From UBA6522 sp965205045 (GTDB lineage: Bacteria; Pseudomonadota; Gammaproteobacteria; Steroidobacterales; Rariloculaceae), in contig OZ242031.1 in the NCBI GenBank assembly GCA_965205045.1, forward strand, positions 310,001 to 374,000: a DNA stretch of 64,000 nt, given 5' to 3'. The notes beneath the pieces were generated by a model. The model did no database searches. It saw only the letters and a program-made list of their open reading frames with translations, and had not been told where the DNA came from. Shown here one piece after another: positions 37,050-44,118 of this stretch (within the stretch, counting starts at the first letter, position 1; each line of letters opens with the position of its first letter). A program made the translations under genes and the position numbers.

Positions 37050-37992
37050 CCCGGGAAAACACGCCCTCGTCGATGAAATGCTCATAGACGGGACTGGCCA
37101 ATTCGGCAAACTCTTCAAGACCCTGCGCATCGACGATCGTCGTCTCCAGCACCTGAGAGAGCCTGGCAATGTAGTCCTGCTCGCTCTGCTGGTTCATGTC
37201 GTCGCTGAACCTGATCGTTTCTACTGATACCTGGTCGAATACTTCCTGCAAATCGGGCGGCAGCCTTTCGTACCAGGCCAGGTTGACGATCATCGGATCC
37301 GGTCCGGTGGCATAGTTGGTAATAGTCAGGTATTTCTGTACCTCGTGCACCTTGTAGTCCCAGATATTGGACGGCGCATTGTCCTGACCGTCGACCACTC
37401 CCGTCCTGATCGCCTGATAGGCCTCGCTGTACGGAATATCCTGGGGATTCGAACCGAAGGCCTGTGCCGTCAGCAGATAGACTTCCTGTGGCGGTACCCG
37501 CATCTTCAGACCCCTGAGGTCGTCCGGCGACGCGATCGGTCTGACGTTGTTGGTATGCGCCCTGAATCCCTGGGAAATGCCGGAGGCCGGGATGTGAAAT
37601 CCGTTGGCTGCAGCGCCGGCGTTTATCTCGCTGGTGAAATTGCTGTACATGAGTCGCCGCGCCTGCTCCCAGTCCTGTACCAGGAACGGCATCATGAATA
37701 TCGTGTAGCGTGGGTTCGCATCCGCGAAAAACGCTCCCCGGGTGCCCTGCAATGCACCCGTGGTCACCATGTCCATCAACTCGCGCTCCGTACCCAGTAC
37801 GCCTGAGAAATAGACGTCCACCTCGATGCGCGCACCGCTCCTTTGCTCGAGTTCCCGCTCGAAGAATTGCATTGACACGCTGCGCGGATGTGGTTCGGGC
37901 TGCGAATGCGCGTAACGAAACAGGTACGGAGATTGCGCGCACACGTCAGCGCAGGAGAGGCAAATGAACCAGGTTCCGAACAGGAATCTCAC
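36988..37992 (-). CDS. TRAP transporter solute-binding protein (DctP)
   Basis: This is the periplasmic binding protein of the TRAP system. From the GTG at 37992 it has 334 residues and a clean signal peptide (MRFLFGTWFICLSCADVCA, cut before QS). A TTG at 38007 would add five residues. The family core includes GVLGTERELMDMVTTGALQGT, DDLRGLKMRVPPQEVYLLTAQAFG (the substrate-binding Arg lies in KMRVP) and YSEAYQAIRTGVVDGQDN. It is the first gene of a minus-strand operon dctP-dctQ-dctM-DUF1907-ApbA, divergent from the RpiR regulator. Confidence 0.93.
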   Translation of the reverse strand: MRFLFGTWFICLSCADVCAQSPYLFRYAHSQPEPHPRSVSMQFFERELEQRSGARIEVDVYFSGVLGTERELMDMVTTGALQGTRGAFFADANPRYTIFMMPFLVQDWEQARRLMYSNFTSEINAGAAANGFHIPASGISQGFRAHTNNVRPIASPDDLRGLKMRVPPQEVYLLTAQAFGSNPQDIPYSEAYQAIRTGVVDGQDNAPSNIWDYKVHEVQKYLTITNYATGPDPMIVNLAWYERLPPDLQEVFDQVSVETIRFSDDMNQQSEQDYIARLSQVLETTIVDAQGLEEFAELASPVYEHFIDEGVFSRDDVDRARRIARGDDRDPVPD

Positions 37993-38036
37993 ATCGGGTT
38001 CCGCCAAAGAGCGGGAATCTGATGATAGAATATGCG

Positions 38037-38050
38037 TTTCAAAAATGAAA
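38037..38050. promoter_or_regulatory. candidate RpiR operator 1
   Basis: TTTCA-AAAA-TGAAA is a perfect inverted repeat between dctP and the RpiR gene, 14 bases before the proposed RpiR start at 38065. With its flanking GAT it matches 15 of 17 bases of TTTTAGAAATGAAAGAT, located just upstream of iolB (41985). The palindrome and the second site suggest it is the regulator's binding site. Confidence 0.5.
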
Positions 38051-38064
38051 GATGCGGAATTTAC

Positions 38065-38901
38065 ATGAACGAATCAGCCCCTACGGACTACGAGACGCTA
38101 CGCACCGCGATCACCGCGCGTTACGAATCGCTGAGCAATCGGCTGCGCCAGATCGCCGGCTATGCCCTGGACCATCCGACGGACATGGCCATCGAAACCA
38201 TTGCGGTGATCTCCAAGCGCGCGGAAGTCCAGCCATCGGCGCTGATACGTTTCGCCAAGTCGTTTGGCTACACCGGCTATTCTCAGATGCAGCGGGCCTT
38301 TCAGACGCGAATCGCCGAACGATCGGCAAGCTACAAGGAACGCGTACGTGCGGCGCAAGATGCAGAAGTCACGGACGAACTGGGCTTTGAGCACTCACTG
38401 CTGAAACGGTTATGCACGTCCAACATCATCTCGCTGACAGAATTGAGCGAAAGCGACATTTACGAGAAACTCACCCTGGCTGTGGATCTGATTGAAGCAG
38501 CAGACACCACGTATGTTGTTGGACACCGGCGTTCTTTTCCGGTCGCGGCATACATTGCCTATTCGCTCAGTCACACGGAGTCCAAAACCCACTTGCTGGA
38601 CGGGGTCGGCGGCATGCTGCACGAGCAGGCGCAGTGCATGACCGACAAGGACGTTCTGATTGCCATTTCGTATTCGGAGTACGCTCACGAAACCGCGGAT
38701 GTTGTTTCCCTGGCGTCCCAACGCGGAGTAGCGGTAATCGTCATCACCGACAGCCGGATCAGTCCGATCGTGCCGGCCGCACAGGTCTTCCTGAAGGTGC
38801 TCGATGCAGAGGTGCTGTCTTTTCGCTCACTTACCGGGTCGATGAGCGTCGCACAGACAATTGCGATGTCGCTCGCCTTCCGGGCTAGCAAGCAGAACTA
38901 G
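38065..38901 (+). CDS. RpiR-family transcriptional regulator
   Basis: RpiR regulators sense sugar phosphates. The 278-residue protein has an N-terminal HTH_6 domain (about 1-80: LSNRLRQIAGYALDHPTDMAIETIAVISKRAEVQPSALIRFAKSFGY) and a C-terminal SIS sugar-isomerase domain (about 115-270) with YVVGHRRSFPVAAYIAYSL and DVLIAISYSEYAHET. The ATG at 38065 places the palindrome upstream of the gene; the longer frame from 38032 would run through it. The likely effector is an inositol-pathway or TRAP-substrate phosphate metabolite. The SIS phosphate-binding Ser/Thr pattern is recognisable but not exact. Confidence 0.92.
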   Translation: MNESAPTDYETLRTAITARYESLSNRLRQIAGYALDHPTDMAIETIAVISKRAEVQPSALIRFAKSFGYTGYSQMQRAFQTRIAERSASYKERVRAAQDAEVTDELGFEHSLLKRLCTSNIISLTELSESDIYEKLTLAVDLIEAADTTYVVGHRRSFPVAAYIAYSLSHTESKTHLLDGVGGMLHEQAQCMTDKDVLIAISYSEYAHETADVVSLASQRGVAVIVITDSRISPIVPAAQVFLKVLDAEVLSFRSLTGSMSVAQTIAMSLAFRASKQN

Positions 38902-38931
38902 TGCTCCATCAACCTCTACAATTTGATTTGG
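38898..38931 (+). repeat. repeat family A, degenerate end on the RpiR stop codon
   Basis: CTAGTGCTCCATCAACCTC resembles the terminus of the MITE at 40896 (CTAGTGCTGCGTCAACCTC): 17 of 19 bases agree. The TAG of the CTAG is the RpiR stop codon. No matching right end was found, so it is a solo or decayed end. Confidence 0.5.
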
Positions 38932-38985
38932 CCCGATACAAGCTGCGCAGTTTGATCCGCGTGTACGGGAAGAGGAGTAAGGTAA

Positions 38986-40899
38986 ATGAAGAAAAACAGT
39001 GACACGTTTGCGGATATTCTTGCAAGCTGCACAAGCAGGCGGACGGTATTGGCCGGCGCCGGAAGTTTGGCTGTGACGTTCGCAGCGGGTTGCGGTTCTG
39101 GTGGAAGTCGATCGGAAGATCGTTCCAGTCTGGGCTTTGTCGCAATTTCGCATGGTCTGGATGACACTCATCACGTTGCCGATGGATACGCTGCGGACAT
39201 TCTTGTTTCCTGGGGCGAACCAATTTTTCCCAGTGGATCGTTGTTCGATCCGTACGCGCAAAACGGACGCGCGCAGCAACAACAATTTGGGGCCAACAAC
39301 GACTACATCGCCTATTTCCCTCTTGGGTCGGATACGGTCTCCGCCGATGTGAGCAATCCAAGCGATCATGGTCTGCTGTGCGTGAACCACGAGCACATCA
39401 ACATCAATATGATGTTTCCTTCGGAATCGCGGGAATCAGCTTCACGGGGCAGCTCAAAAGCGGAAGTGGAAGCCGCGATGGCCGCTGTTGGCCACAGTAT
39501 CATCGAGGTGCGCCGCGTAAACGGGCGATGGCGGGTGGAAAAGGGAAGTGCCTATACTCGCAGGATCACGGCCACGACGCCAATGGTCCTGACAGGACCC
39601 GCCGCCGGCGACGTACGCCTGAAAACACCGGCAGACCCTACTGGCGCACGCGTGCTTGGTACATTTGCCAATTGCTCGGGCGGAGTCACTCCGTGGGGAA
39701 CAATCCTGATAGCGGAGGAGAATTTCCGGGAGATTTTCGCCGGCAACCCCGACGCACTGAGCGGCTCGGCGGCTGGGGAAGCTGAGAATCACCGGAGATT
39801 TGAAATAGGGTCATCACTGGAACAGTACTGGCACCTGTTTGATGACCGATTCAATATCGAGGTGAGTCCGACAGAGCCCAACCGATTTGGTTGGATAGTG
39901 GAAATCGATCCGTACGATCCCCGGTCAACGCCCAGGAAGAGAACAGCATTGGGTCGTTGTCAGCATGAGAATGCAGCGGTCGCCGCCGAACACGACAAAT
40001 TCGTTGTTGTTTATTCAGGCGATGACAAGAAACATGAATGCGTGTACAAATTTGTATCGGAATCGCGATACGACGCCTCAAATATCGAGAAAAATCAAAA
40101 CATTCTCGACGCTGGCACATTGTACGTAGCTCGGTTTAATGACGATGGCACAGGCACCTGGCTGCCACTTGTATACGGCGAAGAACCACTTGTTCCTGAA
40201 AACGGGTTCCGCTCACAAGCGGATGTGCTCATCGACTTGCGCCTCGCTGCACGGTTGCTTGGTGCAACGCGTATGGATCGGCCCGAGGATATCGAGATCA
40301 GCCCGGTAACCTGCCGAACCTACATCGCCCTCACCAAGAATGATGATCGGGAAGCCACGGACGCCGCCAATCCCCGGATTGGAAACCTCTGGGGACACAT
40401 ATTGGAGCTGATACCACCCGGTAGCGATGGCGACCGGGACCATGCAGCACGGGACTTTGAATGGCAGGTTTTTGCACTCGCGGGGGATCCAACGTCCGAT
40501 CCGGAAGTGCGGGGTGTTTACCATGAGCACATCAGTGACTCCGGGTGGCTGTGTAATCCGGATAATCTGGCGTTTGATCCACAAGGGCGGCTTTGGGTCG
40601 CCACAGACGGATTCAACGACTTCGGTGTGCACGACGGATTGTGGGCGACCGAGACGGTTGGACCCGACCGTGCACGCTTCAGGCATTTCTTTGGCTGCCC
40701 AAACGGCGGGGAGCTTTGTGGGCCAGCGTTTACGCCGGATGGACGAACATTATTCGTCGCCGTTCAGCATCCCGGAAGATCGGATGGCTCGACTTTTGAA
40801 CACCCTGCAACTCGCTGGCCGGATTTTGATCCTCGAATACCGCCAAGGTCGTCCGTGGTCGCAATTACGAAGAATGACGACGGTGAAATAGGTAGCTAG
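38986..40899 (+). CDS. phoX: PhoX-type alkaline phosphatase, Tat-exported
   Basis: PhoX enzymes are calcium/iron phosphomonoesterases that act outside the cytoplasm. The 637-residue protein starts with a twin-arginine signal (TSRRTVLAGAGSLAVTFAAGC), whose Cys may be lipidated. Family blocks include DHGLLCVNHEHIN, NCSGGVTPWGTILIAEENF, DDKKHECVYKFVS, RPEDIEISPVTCRTYIALT and LWVATDGFNDFG, ending in DFDPRIPPRSSVVAITKNDDG. In the island it could take phosphates off the lower inositol phosphates left by the phytase, which is inference. The stop codon lies in the left end of the following MITE. Confidence 0.92.
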   Translation: MKKNSDTFADILASCTSRRTVLAGAGSLAVTFAAGCGSGGSRSEDRSSLGFVAISHGLDDTHHVADGYAADILVSWGEPIFPSGSLFDPYAQNGRAQQQQFGANNDYIAYFPLGSDTVSADVSNPSDHGLLCVNHEHININMMFPSESRESASRGSSKAEVEAAMAAVGHSIIEVRRVNGRWRVEKGSAYTRRITATTPMVLTGPAAGDVRLKTPADPTGARVLGTFANCSGGVTPWGTILIAEENFREIFAGNPDALSGSAAGEAENHRRFEIGSSLEQYWHLFDDRFNIEVSPTEPNRFGWIVEIDPYDPRSTPRKRTALGRCQHENAAVAAEHDKFVVVYSGDDKKHECVYKFVSESRYDASNIEKNQNILDAGTLYVARFNDDGTGTWLPLVYGEEPLVPENGFRSQADVLIDLRLAARLLGATRMDRPEDIEISPVTCRTYIALTKNDDREATDAANPRIGNLWGHILELIPPGSDGDRDHAARDFEWQVFALAGDPTSDPEVRGVYHEHISDSGWLCNPDNLAFDPQGRLWVATDGFNDFGVHDGLWATETVGPDRARFRHFFGCPNGGELCGPAFTPDGRTLFVAVQHPGRSDGSTFEHPATRWPDFDPRIPPRSSVVAITKNDDGEIGS

Positions 40900-41164
40900 T
40901 GCTGCGTCAACCTCATAATGTCGTATCAGTGGCCGCAGGCCCGCCCCTGGCAAGGCGCGTCCCGCAGGCCATGGTGGGCCCATGGTCAAGGGGCGCAACA
41001 CCGCCAGGGGCGGGCCTGCGGCCACCCGGAGGGCGCGTCCACAAGCGCCCATCTGCTTTGTTGCCGTCTCTTGACGTATGCCCAATACGTCGGCGAGCCG
41101 GCGCCGCGCATCTGCGCGCTTGTGAACGCGCTGATACGACATTATGAGGTTGACGCAGCACTAG
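40896..41164. mobile_element. MITE-like element A, 34-bp perfect terminal inverted repeats
   Basis: The 269-bp element has identical 34-bp inverted ends (40896-40929 and 41131-41164), each starting CTAGTGCTGCG. Inside lie further inverted repeats: GCCGCAGGCCCGCCCCTGGC (40932-40951) with its complement near 41003-41022, an imperfect pair at about 41033-41056 and 41107-41131, and a GACGTAT/ATACGTC hairpin. No protein is convincingly coded. CTAG at both ends may be a 4-bp target duplication. The left CTAG contains the phoX stop; the right end is 4 bases from the iolB stop. Confidence 0.85.
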
Positions 41165-41168
41165 CCTT

Positions 41169-41972
41169 TTATGACCCTATGATCCATTCATGGTCCGGGT
41201 CATTGTGGAACAGCCACTTTCGCCGCGGGCCGGCCATGACGTTCAGGTAATAGAGGTCGTAACCGTGGGGCGCACCCACCGGGTGGTAGCCTTCGGGCAC
41301 CATGACCACGTCGTCGTCCGTCACGGTCATGGTTTCATCCAGGCTGCGGTTGTCGTTATAGACGCGCTGGAAGGCGAATCCCTGAGGTGGATCGATGCGG
41401 TGGTAATAGATCTCTTCGAGTTGTGTTTCCTCCGAACCTCGATCGTCATCGTGTTTGTGCGGCGGATAACTCGACCAGTTGCCTCCCGGCGTCAATACCT
41501 CGCAGACCAACAGGCGCTCGGCGTTCGCATTTCCGAACAATATGTTGCAAACGTGCCGGCGGTTGGTGTCGCGGCCCCGGGTTTCGAATTGGCAGTCCTC
41601 GGGCCTGATCAGGCGGGCGGGATATTCGCCTTTCGCCGGCGCCCTGCAAACCGCAAGTTCGGCGTCGGTGTGGGCAACGACGCCGAATCGCTCGTCGGGC
41701 GGCAGGTACACTGCATGGGGTGCCTGCTGGTCGAATACCGATGATCGCTCGCCCAGATTGCGCCAGACTTCGTTTGCCGTGGCAATGTCCGCCTTGCCCG
41801 AGAGGAGTACCAGGCAGACTTCCGTGCCTCCCGTTCCATCATCCAGGTTCGCGCCCGCCTTCAGCTTGAACACTTCGAATCCAACGTATTCCCAGCCGGC
41901 CGATACGGGATCGATACATTGAATCCGGCCTCTGTCATCCGGCGCTGTAGACTGCGACAGCAATTTCGACAT
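41169..41972 (-). CDS. iolB: 5-deoxy-glucuronate isomerase
   Basis: It converts 5-deoxy-glucuronate to 5-dehydro-2-deoxygluconate in myo-inositol catabolism. The 267-residue protein has a bicupin fold with TEVCLVLLSGKADI and YLPPDERFGVVA in the first half. The metal-site region SSYPPHKHDDDRG with EEIYYHRIDPPQGFAFQRVY is in the second, followed by GYHPVGAPHGYDLYYLNVMAGPRRKW, highly typical of IolB. It is transcribed divergently from iolC-iolD-iolE, with the proposed operator 13 bases before its ATG. Confidence 0.96.
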   Translation of the reverse strand: MSKLLSQSTAPDDRGRIQCIDPVSAGWEYVGFEVFKLKAGANLDDGTGGTEVCLVLLSGKADIATANEVWRNLGERSSVFDQQAPHAVYLPPDERFGVVAHTDAELAVCRAPAKGEYPARLIRPEDCQFETRGRDTNRRHVCNILFGNANAERLLVCEVLTPGGNWSSYPPHKHDDDRGSEETQLEEIYYHRIDPPQGFAFQRVYNDNRSLDETMTVTDDDVVMVPEGYHPVGAPHGYDLYYLNVMAGPRRKWLFHNDPDHEWIIGS

Positions 41973-41984
41973 CTCGTCCGACCC

Positions 41985-41998
41985 TTTTAGAAATGAAA
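41985..41998. promoter_or_regulatory. candidate RpiR operator 2, upstream of iolB
   Basis: TTTTAGAAATGAAA, followed by GAT, matches the palindromic site at the rpiR promoter at 15 of 17 bases. It lies 13 bases before the iolB start in the divergent iolB/iolC gap, where a bound repressor would block iolB. Confidence 0.5.
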
Positions 41999-42015
41999 GA
42001 TTTTGATCAATGATT

Positions 42016-42042
42016 TTTCAGTATAGAACGTTTATTCTAAAC
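42016..42042. promoter_or_regulatory. further inverted repeats in the iolB/iolC gap
   Basis: TTTCA-GTAT-AGAAC (42016-42029) is a looser version of the proposed operator. It overlaps TAGAA-N6-TTCTA (42024-42039) and GTTTA-TTC-TAAAC (42030-42042), both perfect inverted repeats. The gap is much more AT-rich than the flanking genes and must contain both promoters. Confidence 0.4.
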
Positions 42043-42140
42043 TGTCGCACGCTGCAGCGGAACGATCCAATTCCCGGCAACGTGCCCCAATTGCAACTCC
42101 AACAGCCTCGACACAGGTGAAATCAGAGGGCAGGCCGAAT

Positions 42141-44075
42141 ATGACGTCCGGAACGACAGACATCGCCAATGGGCCGCTTGACGTCATTTGTCTGGGTCGG
42201 GCCGCGGTCGACTTCTACGGTAACCAAATCGGCAGCCGACTGGAAGACACGGGTAGCTTTGCCAGGTATCTCGGGGGATCCTCCGCCAATATCGCGTTCG
42301 GCTGCGCTCGCCTGGGATTGAAATCGGCCATGCTGACACGGGTCGGCGATGAACATATGGGCCGCTTCGTTCGCGAGGAACTCGCACGCGGCGGTGTCGA
42401 TGTCAGCCATGTCGTGACGGATCCCGACAGGTTCACAGGACTGGTGGTTCTGGGCATCAAGGACAAGGACACCTTTCCGCTGATTTTTTTCCGTAACGAC
42501 TGTGCGGACATGGCGATAGAAGCGTCCGACTTCTCTGCCGACTTCATTGCCTCCAGCAAGTCTCTGCTCATCACCGGGACACACTTCTCCACGCCCGGGA
42601 CCTATTCCACCTCCCTGAAAGCCATCGAGCACGCCAGGGCCGCCGGAGTCAGGGTGATCGTTGATATCGACTACCGTCCGGTTCTGTGGGGCCTGACAGG
42701 CCTTGGCGACGGCGAAACGCGATTCATCGATTCGCAATCGGTGTCTGCTCACTTGCAAACGATCTGGCCCGAGTGCGACCTCATCGTAGGCACCGAAGAT
42801 GAAATGCACATCGCCGGTGGCAACACCGACACCATCGCCGCGCTGCGCCATATCCGCTCGCTCTCGGACGCAACACTTGTGTTGAAACTCGGGGAGCGGG
42901 GGTGCGTCGTCCTTGACGGCGAGGTCCCGGCGAGCCTCGACGAAGTGACGATTTTTTCCGGCCCCGAAATTGAAGTACTCAACGTCCTGGGGGCGGGCGA
43001 CGCGTTCATGTCGGGGTTCTTGCGCGGCTGGCTCCGAAACGAGAACCATGAAACGAGCGCAGCATACGCCAACGCCTGCGGCGCACTGGTTGTTTCGAGA
43101 CACGGTTGCTCGCCCGCCATTCCTACGGACGAGGAACTGGACCATTACATGCGTCACGCGCCGCAGATTCCCAGGCCCGATCTCGACAATGAACTCAACT
43201 ACCTGCACCGCGTCACCACGCGCCAGCCCGCCTCATGGCCCGAAATCCACGCGCTCGCATTTGATCATCGCCGACAGTTGGTGGAAATGGCGCAGCGGGC
43301 AGGAGCCGAGCTGCAACGCATCGCCACCCTGAAGCGCCTCATGGTCCGGGCCATTGAAAGGAGCGTAGACGCCGTCGGAGCCAATGGAACGGTCGGCGCC
43401 ATCATCGACGACACGTTCGGCCAGGATGCCCTGAACGACGTAACCGGGCGCGGCTGGTGGATTGCCCGCCCCGTGGAACTGTCGGGATCGCGGCCACTGG
43501 AGCTCGAAGGCGGCCGCTCGATCGGTGACCGGTTGCGCTCCTGGCCCCTCGAACATATCGTCAAGTGCCTGATGGTTTATGGCCTGGACGACGACAGCAT
43601 GTTGCGGCTGCAACAGGAACGGCAGGTCAAGGAGCTCTACCAGGCCTGCTGCTCGTCAGGCCACGAGTTGCTGCTGGAGATTCTGCCGCCCGCAGGTGCG
43701 GTCGTTGACGACGACACCTGCGCATCCGTGCTCGCGCGCCTCTACAATCTGGAAATTCGGCCGGACTGGTGGAAGTTGCCCATGATGAGCCGCGCTGCCT
43801 GGCGAAATGTAAGCGACCTGATTTCACGGCGCGCGCCGCATTGCCGCGGGGTCGTGATCCTGGGCATGGATGCGCCCGCGAACGCGTTGCGGGCTGGCTT
43901 CAACGCTTGCGCCGGATTCGACATCTGCAAGGGCTTCACGATTGGCCGAACGATATTTGCCAGACCCGGCAGGCAGTGGCTGGCCGGGGAAATAGACGAC
44001 GAGGCGCTGATCGAATCGGTGGCGCGGAACTACGTGGAACTCATCGACTATTGGCGCGACCGAAAGGCCGGTTAG
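42141..44075 (+). CDS. iolC: bifunctional 5-dehydro-2-deoxygluconokinase / phospho-aldolase (IolC-DUF2090)
   Basis: The N-terminal PfkB kinase domain (about 10-330 of 644) phosphorylates 5-dehydro-2-deoxygluconate. It shows DVICLGRAAVDFYGNQIG, YLGGSSANIAFGCARLG and the catalytic NVLGAGDAFMSGFLRG (about 283). The C-terminal DUF2090 domain (about 345-644), with IHALAFDHRRQLVEMA and HIVKCLMVYG, is the fused aldolase-like module annotated as cleaving the product to dihydroxyacetone phosphate and malonate semialdehyde. This explains the lack of a separate iolJ. ATG 42141 has AGAGGGCAGG upstream; GTG 42117 would add eight residues. It leads the iolC-iolD-iolE operon. Confidence 0.94.
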   Translation: MTSGTTDIANGPLDVICLGRAAVDFYGNQIGSRLEDTGSFARYLGGSSANIAFGCARLGLKSAMLTRVGDEHMGRFVREELARGGVDVSHVVTDPDRFTGLVVLGIKDKDTFPLIFFRNDCADMAIEASDFSADFIASSKSLLITGTHFSTPGTYSTSLKAIEHARAAGVRVIVDIDYRPVLWGLTGLGDGETRFIDSQSVSAHLQTIWPECDLIVGTEDEMHIAGGNTDTIAALRHIRSLSDATLVLKLGERGCVVLDGEVPASLDEVTIFSGPEIEVLNVLGAGDAFMSGFLRGWLRNENHETSAAYANACGALVVSRHGCSPAIPTDEELDHYMRHAPQIPRPDLDNELNYLHRVTTRQPASWPEIHALAFDHRRQLVEMAQRAGAELQRIATLKRLMVRAIERSVDAVGANGTVGAIIDDTFGQDALNDVTGRGWWIARPVELSGSRPLELEGGRSIGDRLRSWPLEHIVKCLMVYGLDDDSMLRLQQERQVKELYQACCSSGHELLLEILPPAGAVVDDDTCASVLARLYNLEIRPDWWKLPMMSRAAWRNVSDLISRRAPHCRGVVILGMDAPANALRAGFNACAGFDICKGFTIGRTIFARPGRQWLAGEIDDEALIESVARNYVELIDYWRDRKAG

Positions 44076-44108
44076 TGCTGCGGCATTATTGGGTTGAGGC
44101 AGCACCGG
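44072..44108 (+). repeat. repeat family A, collapsed copy on the iolC stop codon
   Basis: TTAGTGCTGCG is followed at once by GCATTATTGGGTTGAGGCAGCAC, a variant of the right end of MITE A (CATTATGAGGTTGACGCAGCAC). The two ends thus appear fused with the interior deleted. The TAG is the iolC stop codon. As a short GTGCTGC/GCAGCAC hairpin it could also act on the iolC-iolD junction. Confidence 0.5.
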
Positions 44109-44118
44109 GACCAGTGAA

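Noticed and set aside
40899..41161. Short frames on both strands inside MITE A
   Set aside because: Their mirror-image peptides come from the inverted repeats, and nothing suggests coding.
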